The translations under genes and the position numbers were made by a program. Below, piece by piece: positions 9,453 to 18,925 of a stretch of 64,000 bases of DNA (positions within the stretch are counted from its first letter, which is position 1; each line of letters opens with the position of its first letter). The DNA comes from Acidocella aromatica (GTDB lineage Bacteria > Pseudomonadota > Alphaproteobacteria > Acetobacterales > Acetobacteraceae): positions 186,001 through 250,000 of the forward strand of contig NZ_JACHFJ010000003.1 of assembly GCF_014201825.1 (NCBI RefSeq), read 5' to 3'. The notes below the pieces were generated by a model that saw only the letters and a program-made list of their open reading frames with translations, was not told the origin of the DNA and made no database searches.

Positions 9453-9466
9453 TTGACGTGGATCAA
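9453..9466 (+). promoter_or_regulatory. FNR/FixK-type operator upstream of tRNA-Asp and the nuo operon
   Basis: TTGACGTGGATCAA fits the FNR/Anr/FixK consensus TTGAY-N4-RTCAA at every defined position. It overlaps a possible -35 (TTGACG, 9453-9458) placed 17 nt before TACACG (9476-9481), upstream of tRNA-Asp at 9498. Binding there might repress this promoter or respond to oxygen for the transcription unit that continues into nuo. This is an inference from sequence only. Confidence 0.5.
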
Positions 9467-9497
9467 ATAGCCCATTACACGGCCCTCATACTGAATT

Positions 9498-9574
9498 GCG
9501 GGTGTAGCTCAGTCGGTTAGAGCGCCGGCCTGTCACGCCGGAGGTCGCGGGTTCGAGCCCCGTCACTCGCGCCA
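9498..9574 (+). tRNA. tRNA-Asp (anticodon GTC)
   Basis: A 77-nt cloverleaf with encoded CCA. Acceptor GCGGGTG pairs with CACTCGC (one G-U pair), the anticodon stem CCGGC/GCCGG encloses CTGTCAC (anticodon GTC), and the T arm contains GTTCGAGCC. It lies 143 nt upstream of nuoA. Confidence 0.95.
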
Positions 9575-9717
9575 GTTGTCATTCTCCGTTCCTACATGGA
9601 GTAATACCTCCCCTTCGTGGTGTGATCTTGACCACGACGTGTTGCGATGCGACACGGCGAATGACTTACTTTGAGCTGTGCGCCCTTTCGGCCCGGCGCG
9701 AACAAGGAGATGAGCAG

Positions 9718-10083
9718 GTGCAGGTAGCCCTTTCGCAATATTTTCCCATCCTTGTTTTCCTGGCCATCGGTGCCTTCCTTGGATTGGCCTTCGTCTTCGG
9801 CTCCAAGCTGGCGGCTCGGCAGAAGCCCTACCCCGAAAAACTCACGGCCTATGAATGCGGTTTCGACGCCTTTGGCGATGCCCGCCGGCGTTTTGACGTC
9901 CGCTTCTATCTGGTCGCCATTCTCTTTATTATCTTCGACGTCGAAGTCGCCTTCCTGTTCCCGTGGGCCATCAGCCTGGGGCGGATCGGCGCCGTCGGAT
10001 TTTTCTCGATGCTCGGCTTTCTCGGAGTCTTAACTGTCGGCTTCGTATACGAGTGGAATAAAGGCGCGTTGGATTGGGAGTAG
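9718..10083 (+). CDS. nuoA: NADH-quinone oxidoreductase subunit A
   Basis: 121 residues with three membrane segments and the conserved loop [21 protein letters not shown] between the first and second. NuoA is a membrane subunit of respiratory complex I near the quinone site. The GTG at 9718 is preceded by AAGGAG (9704-9709) at about 8 nt and gives the usual short periplasmic start; the open frame upstream has no family resemblance. It is the first gene of an uninterrupted nuoA-N operon, with nuoB 4 nt downstream. Confidence 0.93.
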   Translation: MQVALSQYFPILVFLAIGAFLGLAFVFGSKLAARQKPYPEKLTAYECGFDAFGDARRRFDVRFYLVAILFIIFDVEVAFLFPWAISLGRIGAVGFFSMLGFLGVLTVGFVYEWNKGALDWE

Positions 10084-10087
10084 CCGC

Positions 10088-10651
10088 ATGAGCATGGTGA
10101 AGGACACCACGCAGATCGCCTGGAACCGCGAACAACTGCCGCCCGGCGCTGAACAGGACGCGGTTATCAAGGGGATCACCGGGGAGATCGCGGGCAAAGG
10201 GTTTGTCGTCGCGAATATCGACAAGGTGGTGAACTGGGCTCGTACGGGCAGCCTCTGGCCGATGACCTTCGGTCTGGCCTGTTGCGCGGTGGAGATGATC
10301 CACGCCTACATGCCCCGCTACGACCTCGACCGCTTTGGTATCATTCCCCGCGCCTCGCCCCGCCAGAGCGACGTCATGATCGTCGCCGGCACGCTCACCA
10401 ACAAGATGGCTCCCGCTCTGCGCAAGGTTTACGACCAGATGCCCGAGCCGCGCTGGGTGATCTCGATGGGCAGCTGCGCCAATGGCGGCGGCTATTACCA
10501 TTACTCTTATTCCGTGGTCCGCGGCTGCGACAGGATCGTGCCCGTGGACGTGTACGTGCCCGGCTGCCCGCCCACCGCCGAGGCGCTGGTTTACGGAATT
10601 ATGCAGTTGCAAAAGAAAATCCGCCGGACAGGGACCATTCTCCGTGGCTGA
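10088..10651 (+). CDS. nuoB: NADH-quinone oxidoreductase subunit B (cluster N2)
   Basis: 187 residues. The ligands of the terminal [4Fe-4S] cluster N2 are visible: Cys65-Cys66 (GLACCAVEM), Cys130 (GSCANGGG) and Cys160 (VPGCPPT). N2 passes electrons to ubiquinone at the interface with NuoD and the membrane arm. The ATG at 10088 is the natural start; the N-terminal 40 residues are the variable region of the family. nuoC starts 8 nt inside its end. Confidence 0.97.
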   Translation: MSMVKDTTQIAWNREQLPPGAEQDAVIKGITGEIAGKGFVVANIDKVVNWARTGSLWPMTFGLACCAVEMIHAYMPRYDLDRFGIIPRASPRQSDVMIVAGTLTNKMAPALRKVYDQMPEPRWVISMGSCANGGGYYHYSYSVVRGCDRIVPVDVYVPGCPPTAEALVYGIMQLQKKIRRTGTILRG

Positions 10652-11273
10652 CGCAACCAAACAGGACGCGCCGGAGGCTGTGCCCCCGGTCGATATCGTG
10701 CTCCAGACCATCGCCTCCCTGCCGGGCGTGCTCAGCGCGCACCGCGAGCGTGACGAGTTGGTCGCCATCGCCTCCAGCCACCCGGCGGCGAGCCTGTTCA
10801 AGCTTCTGCGTGACGCGCATGGCTTCGAGCAGGTGATGGATATTTGCGGTGTCGATTACCCGGAGCGCCCGAAGCGCTTCGATGTCGTTTACAACCTGCT
10901 CTCCGTGACCCGTAACCTTCGCCTGCGTGTGGTCATGCAAGTTGCCGAGGGCGAGGAGATCAATTCCGTCTCCGACGTTTGGCCGAGTGCCGGCTGGTGG
11001 GAGCGCGAGACCTGGGATCTGTTCGGCGTCCGCTTCAACGGTTTGGCCGACCATCGCCGCATCCTCACCGATTACGGGTTCGAGGGGCACCCCCTGCGCA
11101 AGGATTTTCCGCTGACCGGGTATGTCGAAGTGCACTACGACACCGAGCGGAAAACTGTTGTGTACGACAAGGTGAAGCTGACGCAGGAATTCCGTAATTT
11201 CGATTTCCTCTCTCCCTGGGAAGGCATGACGACCTTGCCGGGCGATGAGAAGGCGCGTGGAGATCGCCGATGA
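10644..11273 (+). CDS. nuoC: NADH-quinone oxidoreductase subunit C
   Basis: 209 residues, a separate NuoC (not fused to NuoD as in enterobacteria), with the 30-kDa signature [21 protein letters not shown]. It is a peripheral-arm scaffold subunit that contacts NuoD and NuoB. The GTG at 10644 overlaps the end of nuoB by 8 nt; a longer open frame upstream merely crosses nuoB in another frame. The stop overlaps the nuoD ATG (ATGA). Confidence 0.95.
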   Translation: MADATKQDAPEAVPPVDIVLQTIASLPGVLSAHRERDELVAIASSHPAASLFKLLRDAHGFEQVMDICGVDYPERPKRFDVVYNLLSVTRNLRLRVVMQVAEGEEINSVSDVWPSAGWWERETWDLFGVRFNGLADHRRILTDYGFEGHPLRKDFPLTGYVEVHYDTERKTVVYDKVKLTQEFRNFDFLSPWEGMTTLPGDEKARGDRR

Positions 11274-12472
11274 GTGACGCCGCAACCCCGGTCACCCGGA
11301 CCGTCGAGTTCGACAGCCACACCATCAATTTCGGCCCGCAGCACCCCTCCGCGCATGGTGTGCTCCGTCTGATCCTGGAGATGGATGGCGAGGTCATCGA
11401 GCGTGCCGACCCGCATATCGGCTTGCTGCACCGCGGCACCGAGAAGCTGATCGAATATAAGAGCTATCTCCAGGCCCTCCCGTATTTCGACCGTCTGGAT
11501 TACGTCTCCCCGATGGCTTGCGAGCACGCCTTCGCTTTGGCGACGGAGAAGCTCCTCGGCATCGAGGCGCCGGAGCGCGCGCAGTGGATCCGCGTGATGT
11601 TCGCCGAGCTGACGCGCGTGCTGAACCATCTGCTGGCTGTCGCGCATTTTGCGTTGGATTGCGGCGCCATCACCCCCGGCCTGTGGGGCTATGAGGAGCG
11701 CGAGGAGCTGCTGACCTTCTACGAGGCGGCCTCAGGTGCGCGTTTCCACTCCAATTATTTCCGTCCCGGTGGCGTCGCCAAGGACATCCCGGAAGGGCTG
11801 GCCGAGGAAATCGGCGCCTGGACCGAGCGTTTTCCCAAATTCATCGACGATCTCGAGCGGCTGCTCAATGGCAACCGCATCTGGAAGCAGCGCGTCGTCG
11901 ATATCGGCGTGATTTCGGCCGAGGATGCGCTGGCCTGGGGCTTCTCTGGCCCGTCGCTGCGCGGTTCCGGTGTGGCGTGGGATCTCCGCCGCGCCCAGCC
12001 CTACGACAAATATGCCGAGGTCGAGTTCGACGTGCCCGTCGGCAAGCATGGCGATTGCTATGACCGCTACCTCGTCCGCATGGCCGAGATGCGCGAGAGC
12101 GTGAAGATCGTGAAGCAGTGCTTGGCGAAGATGAAGCCCGGCCCGATCAAGGTCCAGGACAACAAGATCGCCCCGCCCAAGCGCGCCGAGATGAAGAAGT
12201 CGATGGAAGCGCTGATCCATCACTTCAAGCTCTATACCGAGGGCTATCACGTGCCAGCGGGTACCACCTATACCGCCGTGGAGGCTCCCAAGGGTGAGTT
12301 CGGCGTGTATCTGGTGTCCGACGGTACGAACCGTCCCTATCGCTGCAAGATCCGCTCGACCGGGTTCGCGCATCTTCAGGCGACGGAAAAACTGACGAAG
12401 GGCCACATGCTGGCTGACATGGTCGCGATCCTCGGGTCGCTGGATATTGTGTTTGGTGAGATCGACCGGTGA
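11270..12472 (+). CDS. nuoD: NADH-quinone oxidoreductase subunit D
   Basis: 400 residues of the 49-kDa/NuoD family, related to [NiFe]-hydrogenase large subunits but lacking their metal ligands. Conserved blocks are [21 protein letters not shown], the quinone-site [12 protein letters not shown] region and the C-terminal [18 protein letters not shown]. It forms the ubiquinone cavity with NuoB. It is translationally coupled to nuoC on one side and nuoE on the other by 4-nt overlaps. Confidence 0.97.
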   Translation: MSDAATPVTRTVEFDSHTINFGPQHPSAHGVLRLILEMDGEVIERADPHIGLLHRGTEKLIEYKSYLQALPYFDRLDYVSPMACEHAFALATEKLLGIEAPERAQWIRVMFAELTRVLNHLLAVAHFALDCGAITPGLWGYEEREELLTFYEAASGARFHSNYFRPGGVAKDIPEGLAEEIGAWTERFPKFIDDLERLLNGNRIWKQRVVDIGVISAEDALAWGFSGPSLRGSGVAWDLRRAQPYDKYAEVEFDVPVGKHGDCYDRYLVRMAEMRESVKIVKQCLAKMKPGPIKVQDNKIAPPKRAEMKKSMEALIHHFKLYTEGYHVPAGTTYTAVEAPKGEFGVYLVSDGTNRPYRCKIRSTGFAHLQATEKLTKGHMLADMVAILGSLDIVFGEIDR

Positions 12473-13092
12473 ATACGCAGCCCGAGCCTCAGACGTTCGC
12501 ATTCGACGAGATCTCCGAGCCGCTGGTGGCGAAGGCGATCTCCAAATACCCCGCAGGGCGGCAGATGAGCGCGGTGAAGACCCTGCTCGACATCGCCCAG
12601 CGCCAGATGGCCCGCACCACCGGCTCCGCTTGGCTGCCGCAGGCGGCTTTGGATGCGGTGGCCAAGCGCCTGGATGCCGCGCCGATGCGCATCTACGAGG
12701 TCGCCAGCTTCTACACGATGTTCAACCTCAAGCCGGTCGGTAAGTACCAGCTCCAGGTGTGCACCACCACGCCGTGCTGGCTGCGCGGTTCGGATGACAT
12801 CGTGAGTGCCTGCAAGAAGGCTAGCGGCATCGAGCATTTCGGCGATACCAGCGCGGACGGGCTGTTCACCCTCACCGAGGTTGAGTGCCTCGGTGCCTGC
12901 GTGAACGCGCCGATTCTGCAGGTCAACGACGATTATTACGAGGACATGGACGCGGCGCGCACCGAGGCGCTGATCGGGGATCTTAAGGCCGGCAAGACGC
13001 TTCCGCCGGCGGGTTCGCTGGGCGGGCGCAAATCCTCCGCCCCGGCCTCCGGCCAGACGACTCTTCTGCCTGCCTCTGGTTCGGGGGAGTAA
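12469..13092 (+). CDS. nuoE: NADH-quinone oxidoreductase subunit E ([2Fe-2S] N1a)
   Basis: 207 residues. A thioredoxin-like [2Fe-2S] domain has cysteines in CTTTPCW and [10 protein letters not shown]. It pairs with NuoF in the NADH-dehydrogenase module. The GTG start at 12469 overlaps the nuoD stop (GTGA). Compared with the roughly 160-residue core, it carries a C-terminal tail rich in Gly, Ser, Ala and Pro (about residues 180-207), as seen in other alphaproteobacterial NuoE. Confidence 0.95.
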   Translation: MNTQPEPQTFAFDEISEPLVAKAISKYPAGRQMSAVKTLLDIAQRQMARTTGSAWLPQAALDAVAKRLDAAPMRIYEVASFYTMFNLKPVGKYQLQVCTTTPCWLRGSDDIVSACKKASGIEHFGDTSADGLFTLTEVECLGACVNAPILQVNDDYYEDMDAARTEALIGDLKAGKTLPPAGSLGGRKSSAPASGQTTLLPASGSGE

Positions 13093-13094
13093 CC

Positions 13095-14390
13095 ATGCTC
13101 AAGGATTCCGATCGCATCTATCAGAACCTCTACGGTCAGCAGGACTGGCGCCTGGCGGGCGCGCTCGCCCGTGGCGACTGGAACGGCACGGCGGACATCA
13201 TCGCGCGCGGGCGCGATGCTCTGGTCGAGGAGATGAAAGCCTCCGGCATGCGCGGCCGTGGCGGTGCGGGCTTCCCCACCGGCATGAAGTGGTCCTTCAT
13301 GCCCAAGCAGTCCGATGGCCGCCCGAGCTATGTCGTCATCAATGCCGACGAATCCGAGCCCGGCACCTGCAAGGACCGCGACATCATCCGCAATGAGCCG
13401 CACAAGCTCATCGAGGGCGCGCTGATCGCCTCCTTCGCCATGGGCGCGCACAAGGCGTTTATCTATATCCGCGGCGAGTATTACAACGAGGCCCAGCGTC
13501 TCCAGTTCGCGATCGATGAGGCCTATCAAGCAGGGCTTCTGGGCAAGAATGCGGCGAATAGCGGGTGGGATTTTGACCTCGTGCTGCAGCGCGGCGCAGG
13601 CGCCTATATCTGCGGCGAGGAATCCGCCATGCTGGAAAGCCTCGAAGGCAAGAAGGGCATGCCGCGCATGAAGCCGCCCTTCCCGGCGGCGATGGGCCTG
13701 TATGGCTGCCCGACCACGGTGAACAATGTCGAGACCATCGCGGGCGTGGCGACCATCATGCGCCGTGGCGGCGCGTGGTTCGCGGGGCTTGGCCGCCCGA
13801 AGAACGCGGGCACCAAGATCTTCTGCATCTCCGGCCATGTGAACAATCCCTGCAATGTCGAGGAAGAACTCGGCGTGCCGCTGAAGGATCTGATCGAGAA
13901 ACATGCCGGTGGCGTGCGTGGAGGCTGGGACAATCTCCAGGCCATTATTCCGGGCGGCGCCTCCATGCCGATCCTGAACAAGGCGATGGCAGACGTGCAG
14001 CTCATGGATTTCGATAGCCTCGCGGCGGTGAAATCCGGCATGGGCTCCGGCGCCATCATCGTCATGGACAAGTCCGTGGACGTGGTGAAGGCGATCTGGC
14101 GTCTGTCCAAGTTCTTCAAGCATGAGAGCTGCGGCCAGTGCACCCCGTGCCGCGAGGGCACCGGCTGGATGATGCGCCAGATGGACCGCATCGTGCAGAA
14201 CAAGGCGACGCTGGCGGACATCCACCTGCTGGAGCAGGTGACGACCCAGGTGGCCGGTCACACGATCTGCGCCTTCGGCGAGGCCTCCTCCTGGCCGATC
14301 CAGGGCCTGATGCGCGCTTTCCGCCCCACGGTGGAGGCGCGGGCAACAGATTATCAGCCGCCGCAGACCGTGGCGCAGGCGGCGGAGTAA
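13095..14390 (+). CDS. nuoF: NADH-quinone oxidoreductase subunit F (NADH/FMN-binding)
   Basis: 431 residues. The glycine-rich NADH/FMN-binding segment [16 protein letters not shown] lies near residues 52-67, the FMN site contains [13 protein letters not shown], and the N3 [4Fe-4S] ligands lie in [12 protein letters not shown] plus a later cysteine (HTICAFG). It is the electron entry point of complex I. It follows nuoE by 2 nt and precedes nuoG by 3 nt. Confidence 0.97.
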   Translation: MLKDSDRIYQNLYGQQDWRLAGALARGDWNGTADIIARGRDALVEEMKASGMRGRGGAGFPTGMKWSFMPKQSDGRPSYVVINADESEPGTCKDRDIIRNEPHKLIEGALIASFAMGAHKAFIYIRGEYYNEAQRLQFAIDEAYQAGLLGKNAANSGWDFDLVLQRGAGAYICGEESAMLESLEGKKGMPRMKPPFPAAMGLYGCPTTVNNVETIAGVATIMRRGGAWFAGLGRPKNAGTKIFCISGHVNNPCNVEEELGVPLKDLIEKHAGGVRGGWDNLQAIIPGGASMPILNKAMADVQLMDFDSLAAVKSGMGSGAIIVMDKSVDVVKAIWRLSKFFKHESCGQCTPCREGTGWMMRQMDRIVQNKATLADIHLLEQVTTQVAGHTICAFGEASSWPIQGLMRAFRPTVEARATDYQPPQTVAQAAE

Positions 14391-14393
14391 GCC

Positions 14394-16448
14394 ATGGTAA
14401 AACTCACCATCGACGGTATCCAGGTCGAAGTCCCCGCCGGTTCGACCGTGATCCAGGCGGCCGATGCCGCCGGGATCGAGATCCCCCGTTTCTGCTATCA
14501 CGAGCGCCTGTCCATCGCCGGCAATTGCCGCATGTGCCTCGTCGAGATCGAGAAGATGCCGCCGAAGCCGCAGGCCTCCTGCGGTATGCCGGTGTCCGAG
14601 GGCATGGTGGTCCACACCGATAGCGAGATGGTCCGCAAGGGCCGCCGCGGCGTGATGGAGTTCCTGCTCATCAACCACCCGCTGGATTGCCCGATCTGCG
14701 ACCAGGGCGGCGAGTGCGATTTGCAGGACGAGGCCGTGAGCTACGGGCGCGATTATTCGCGCTACGACGAGCAGAAGCGCGCCGTCTCCAAGCCCGATTG
14801 GGGCCCGCTGGTGCGCACCACCATGACGCGCTGCATCCATTGCACGCGCTGTGTGCGCTTCACCACCGAGGTTGCCGGCACCGCCGAGCTGGGCGGCACC
14901 TTCCGTGGAGAGAACACGCAGATCGGTACGTTTGTCGAGAAGGCCCTGACCTCCGAGCTGTCGGGCAATATCATCGATCTCTGCCCGGTTGGCGCGCTGA
15001 CCTCCAAGCCCTACGCCTTCACCGCGCGCCCCTGGGAGCTGCGCAAGACCGACAGCGTGGACGTGCTGGATGCACAAGGCGCCGCCATCCGCGTGGATGC
15101 CCGGGGCGCCGAGGTGCTGCGCATCCTACCGCGCCTGAACGACGACGTGAACGAGGAGTGGCTGGGCGACAAGTCCCGCTTCGCCGTGGATGGCCTGAAG
15201 CGCCGCCGCCTCGACCGCCCCTGGCTGCGCGAGAACGGCAAGCTCCGCGCCGCGAGCTGGGAGGAGGCGTTCGCCACCATCGCCAACCGCATCAAAGGCA
15301 CAGCGCCCGAGACGCTGGGCGCGATCGTGGGCGATCTGTGCGATGCCGAGAGCATGCTGGCGCTGAAGGAGTTCTTCACCGCTTTGCGCTCGCCTAATCT
15401 GGATTGTCGCCAGGACGGTGCCGCGTTCGACGCCTCCCGCCGCGCCTTCTATCTGTTCAACACCACCATCGCTGGCGTCGAGGAAGCCGATGCGCTGCTG
15501 ATCATCGGCAGCAATCCGCGCCACGAGGCCCCGGTGCTCAATGCCCGCATCCGCAAGCGCTGGCTGGCTGGCGGCTTCACCGCTGGTTTGGTGGGCGAGG
15601 CGGGCGAGCTGACCTATCCGGTCGAGCGCATCGGCGCTGGGCCGGAGGCGCTGAAGGCCCTGGCCGATGGCACGCATCCCTTCGCCGAGGTGCTGAAGGC
15701 GGCGAAGAAGCCGATGATCATCCTCGGTGCCGGTGTTCTGGCCCGCCCGGATGGCGCGGCGCTGCAGGCGGCCGCCTGGCGGTTGGCGGCGCAGTACAAC
15801 GCGCTGCGCGCCGACTGGCACGGCTTCAACGTTCTGCACCACGCCGCCGCCCGCGTCGGCGCGCTGGATCTCGGCTTCCTGCCCGGCAAGGACGGCAAGT
15901 CCACAAAGGCCATGCTGAATGGCGGGGTGGACGTGCTCTGGCTGCTCGGCGCCGATGAGCTGGACACCAAGGCGATCGGTAAGGACACCTTCGTGATCTA
16001 CCAGGGCCATCACGGCGATGCCGGCGCTGCCCGCGCGGATGTGATCCTGCCCGGTGCGGCCTATACCGAGAAGCACGGCACTTACGTGAACACCGAGGGT
16101 CGCGTGCAGCAGGGCTTCGCCGCCGTGCTGCCGCCGGGCGACGCCCGCGAGGACTGGACGATCATCCGCGCCATCAGCGCCTATGTTGGCCATGCTCTGC
16201 CGTATGATACGCTGGAGCAGCTGCGCGAGCATCTGAAGGCCAGCTATCCGGTGTTTGGTCAGGCCTTCACCCGCCTTGCCGGGAACGATGCCAGCGCCCC
16301 CACCGGTAACCCGTCGGCGGTTTCGGCCGAGTCTTTCGCCCCGGTCTTCGCCAATTATTACCAGACCGATGTCATCAGCCGCGCAAGCCCGACAATGGCG
16401 GCCTGCGTGGCGGCCCATTACCCCGCTAAAGCGGAGGCCGCGGAATGA
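14394..16448 (+). CDS. nuoG: NADH-quinone oxidoreductase subunit G
   Basis: 684 residues, matching the 75-kDa alphaproteobacterial/mitochondrial form. N-terminal iron-sulfur ligands are [15 protein letters not shown] ([2Fe-2S] N1b), the His/Cys site followed by [13 protein letters not shown], and [10 protein letters not shown]. The C-terminal molybdopterin-oxidoreductase-like fold is catalytically silent in complex I. It chains electrons from NuoF towards NuoI. The stop overlaps the nuoH ATG by 4 nt. Confidence 0.96.
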   Translation: MVKLTIDGIQVEVPAGSTVIQAADAAGIEIPRFCYHERLSIAGNCRMCLVEIEKMPPKPQASCGMPVSEGMVVHTDSEMVRKGRRGVMEFLLINHPLDCPICDQGGECDLQDEAVSYGRDYSRYDEQKRAVSKPDWGPLVRTTMTRCIHCTRCVRFTTEVAGTAELGGTFRGENTQIGTFVEKALTSELSGNIIDLCPVGALTSKPYAFTARPWELRKTDSVDVLDAQGAAIRVDARGAEVLRILPRLNDDVNEEWLGDKSRFAVDGLKRRRLDRPWLRENGKLRAASWEEAFATIANRIKGTAPETLGAIVGDLCDAESMLALKEFFTALRSPNLDCRQDGAAFDASRRAFYLFNTTIAGVEEADALLIIGSNPRHEAPVLNARIRKRWLAGGFTAGLVGEAGELTYPVERIGAGPEALKALADGTHPFAEVLKAAKKPMIILGAGVLARPDGAALQAAAWRLAAQYNALRADWHGFNVLHHAAARVGALDLGFLPGKDGKSTKAMLNGGVDVLWLLGADELDTKAIGKDTFVIYQGHHGDAGAARADVILPGAAYTEKHGTYVNTEGRVQQGFAAVLPPGDAREDWTIIRAISAYVGHALPYDTLEQLREHLKASYPVFGQAFTRLAGNDASAPTGNPSAVSAESFAPVFANYYQTDVISRASPTMAACVAAHYPAKAEAAE

Positions 16449-17473
16449 GCGCGTTTTTTCACGCCGAGTTTTTTCAAACCGATCTGGGGATCGTGATCCT
16501 CACCCTGCTGGAGACGCTGGCTCTGCTGGTGCCCCTGCTGATCGGTGTTGCCTATCTCACCTGGTTCGAGCGCAAGGTGATGGGGGCGATCCAGCTCCGT
16601 AAGGGCCCCAACGTGGTCGGCCCCTTCGGTCTGGCCCAGCCCTTCGCCGACGCGATCAAGATGCTGCTCAAGGAGACGATCACGCCTGCGGGGGCGGACA
16701 AGCTCCTGTTCACCCTGGCGCCGATGCTCACCTTCGGCCTGGCGCTTATCGCCTGGGCGGTGATCCCGGTGAACAACAACTGGGCCATCGCCAACATCAA
16801 TGTCGGCATACTGTACCTGTTCGCGATCTCCTCGCTTGGCGTGTATGGCATCATCATCGCGGGTTGGGCCTCTAACTCCAAATACGCCTTCCTCGGCGCG
16901 CTCCGCTCCGCGGCGCAGATGGTGTCCTACGAAGTCTCGATGGGCTTCATCATCGTCACCGTGCTGGTCTGCGCGGGCAGCCTGAACCTGAACGACATCG
17001 TGCTGGCGCAGCGCCATGTCTGGTACGCCATCCCGCTCTTCCCGCTGTTCATTATCTTCTTTATTTCGGGCCTCGCCGAGACCAACCGCGCGCCGTTCGA
17101 CCTCGCGGAAGGTGAGTCGGAAATCGTGGCTGGGTTCTTCGTGGAATACAGCGCCATGTCCTTCGCGCTGTTCTTCCTGGGCGAATACGCCAACATGATC
17201 CTGATCAGCGGTATGACCACGCTGCTCTTCCTTGGTGGCTGGCTCTCGCCGATCCCCTTCGCGCCGTTCACGCTCATCCCCGGCGTGTTCTGGTTCCTGC
17301 TCAAGATCCTCATCTGCCTGTTCGTCTTCGTCTGGGTGCGCGCCACGCTGCCGCGCCTGCGCTACGACCAGCTGATGGCCCTTGGCTGGAAAGTGTTTCT
17401 GCCGATCACGCTGGTCTACCTCGTCGCGGTGGCCGGAGTGCTGGAGTATTTCGGATGGTTGCCCAATGCTTGA
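16445..17473 (+). CDS. nuoH: NADH-quinone oxidoreductase subunit H
   Basis: 342 residues, eight predicted membrane segments. Conserved landmarks are [24 protein letters not shown] and the quinone-channel loop [15 protein letters not shown]. It links the quinone cavity to the proton-pumping membrane arm. It is coupled to nuoG by an ATGA overlap, with nuoI 9 nt downstream. Confidence 0.97.
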   Translation: MSAFFHAEFFQTDLGIVILTLLETLALLVPLLIGVAYLTWFERKVMGAIQLRKGPNVVGPFGLAQPFADAIKMLLKETITPAGADKLLFTLAPMLTFGLALIAWAVIPVNNNWAIANINVGILYLFAISSLGVYGIIIAGWASNSKYAFLGALRSAAQMVSYEVSMGFIIVTVLVCAGSLNLNDIVLAQRHVWYAIPLFPLFIIFFISGLAETNRAPFDLAEGESEIVAGFFVEYSAMSFALFFLGEYANMILISGMTTLLFLGGWLSPIPFAPFTLIPGVFWFLLKILICLFVFVWVRATLPRLRYDQLMALGWKVFLPITLVYLVAVAGVLEYFGWLPNA

Positions 17474-17482
17474 GGTAGTGAA

Positions 17483-17971
17483 ATGAACCGTCTCGGCCGA
17501 ATGGCATGGGGCCTTGTGCTCTCGGAGATCGTCAGCGGTCTCGCCCTGACCTTGGGGCACGTGTTTAAACCCAAGGCCACGCTGAATTATCCGTTCGAGA
17601 AGAACCGGATCAGCCCGCGCTTTAAGGGTGAGCACGCGCTGCGCCGCTACCCGAATGGCGAGGAACGCTGCATCGCGTGCAAGCTGTGCGAGGCCGTGTG
17701 CCCCGCCCAGGCGATCACCATCGAGGCTGAACCGCGTGAGGACGGCTCGCGCCGCACCACGCGCTACGATATCGACATGACCAAGTGCATCTATTGCGGT
17801 CTGTGCGAGGAAGCCTGCCCGGTGGACGCCATCGTCGAGGGGCCGAACTTCGAGTTCGCCACCGAAACGCGCGAGGAGTTGCTCTACAACAAGGCCAAGC
17901 TGCTGGATAACGGTGACCGCTGGGAAGCGGAAATCGCCAAGCGGCTCGAACTCGACGCCCCCTACCGGTGA
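17483..17971 (+). CDS. nuoI: NADH-quinone oxidoreductase subunit I (two [4Fe-4S] clusters)
   Basis: 162 residues with two 8Fe-ferredoxin motifs, [12 protein letters not shown] and [12 protein letters not shown], ligating N6a and N6b. It relays electrons from NuoG to cluster N2 in NuoB. The N-terminal amphipathic helix ([20 protein letters not shown]) docks it on the membrane arm. nuoJ starts 7 nt after the stop. Confidence 0.97.
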   Translation: MNRLGRMAWGLVLSEIVSGLALTLGHVFKPKATLNYPFEKNRISPRFKGEHALRRYPNGEERCIACKLCEAVCPAQAITIEAEPREDGSRRTTRYDIDMTKCIYCGLCEEACPVDAIVEGPNFEFATETREELLYNKAKLLDNGDRWEAEIAKRLELDAPYR

Positions 17972-17978
17972 TCCAGTC

Positions 17979-18614
17979 ATGATCGTGAACCTCGCGTTTT
18001 ACCTTTTCTCCCTCATCCTGCTGGCTTCGGCGGTGATGGTGGTGACCGCCCGCAACCCCGTGCATGCGGTGCTGTTCCTGATCCTGGCCTTCGTCAACGC
18101 CGCGGTGCTGTTCCTGCTTGCGGGGGCGGAGTTCCTGGCCTTCATCCTGGCCATTGTTTATGTCGGCGCCGTCGCGGTGCTGTTCCTCTTCGTGGTGATG
18201 ATGCTCGATGTGGACTTCGCCGCGCTGAAGGAAGGCTTCCAGCGTTACGCCCCAGTGGGCGCGTTGGTCGGTCTGGTGCTGTTCGGCGAGCTGTTCCTGG
18301 TTGTTTCCGGCTGGAACGTGCTGGCAGGCGCTACCGCCGCCCGGCTGTATCCCACGCCGGATAACTTGACCAACGCCGCCGCTCTGGGCAGCCTGATCTA
18401 CACGGCCTATCTGCCGCTGTTCCAGCTCTCCGGCATCGTGCTGCTGGTGGCCATGATTGGCGCCATCGTGCTCACCCACCGCGACCGCAAGCGCGCCCTG
18501 CGCCAGAACCTTGCCATGCAGCACGCCCGCAAGCCGCAAGACACGCTGGTGCTGACGCGCCCCGCGCTCGGCGCCGGTGCGCCGCTGCCCGCGCAAGAGA
18601 AGGAGACACTCTGA
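17979..18614 (+). CDS. nuoJ: NADH-quinone oxidoreductase subunit J
   Basis: 211 residues, five membrane segments, with the conserved third helix containing [22 protein letters not shown]. It is the proton-channel connecting subunit next to NuoH and NuoK. The ATG at 17979 ([10 protein letters not shown]) gives the family start; the open frame upstream overlaps nuoI and is not used. It ends 1 nt before nuoK. Confidence 0.95.
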   Translation: MIVNLAFYLFSLILLASAVMVVTARNPVHAVLFLILAFVNAAVLFLLAGAEFLAFILAIVYVGAVAVLFLFVVMMLDVDFAALKEGFQRYAPVGALVGLVLFGELFLVVSGWNVLAGATAARLYPTPDNLTNAAALGSLIYTAYLPLFQLSGIVLLVAMIGAIVLTHRDRKRALRQNLAMQHARKPQDTLVLTRPALGAGAPLPAQEKETL

Positions 18615-18615
18615 C

Positions 18616-18924
18616 ATGCCGGTGCCCTTGTCGCACTTTCTCGTGGTTGCCGCGCTGCTGCTGGTTATCGGCGTGTTCGGCATCTTCATGAACCGCAAGA
18701 ACATCATCGTTATCATGATGTCGATCGAGCTGGTTCTGCTGGCGGCCAACATCAACTTCGTCGCCTTCTCTGGCGCGCTGCACGACATGGTGGGCCAGGT
18801 CTTCACCATGTTCGTTCTCACGGTCGCGGCGGCGGAATCCGCCATCGGCCTCGCCATTCTCGTCATCTACTTCCGTAATCGCGGCTCGATCGAGGTCGAG
18901 GACGTGACCACGATGAGGGGTTGA
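18616..18924 (+). CDS. nuoK: NADH-quinone oxidoreductase subunit K
   Basis: 102 residues, the typical NuoK size, with three membrane helices. The essential glutamates are in [15 protein letters not shown] and in [11 protein letters not shown]. It is an MrpC-like proton-path subunit. The ATG at 18616 is chosen because upstream in-frame codons read a basic, non-homologous sequence inside nuoJ. nuoL begins 1 nt later. Confidence 0.96.
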   Translation: MPVPLSHFLVVAALLLVIGVFGIFMNRKNIIVIMMSIELVLLAANINFVAFSGALHDMVGQVFTMFVLTVAAAESAIGLAILVIYFRNRGSIEVEDVTTMRG

Positions 18925-18925
18925 T

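Noticed and set aside
12936-15077. A 713-codon open frame antisense to nuoE, nuoF and nuoG
   Set aside because: It mirrors the codon pattern of strongly conserved nuo genes, has a His/Arg/Gly/Ala-rich composition without domain-like features, and is expected by chance in GC-rich coding DNA.
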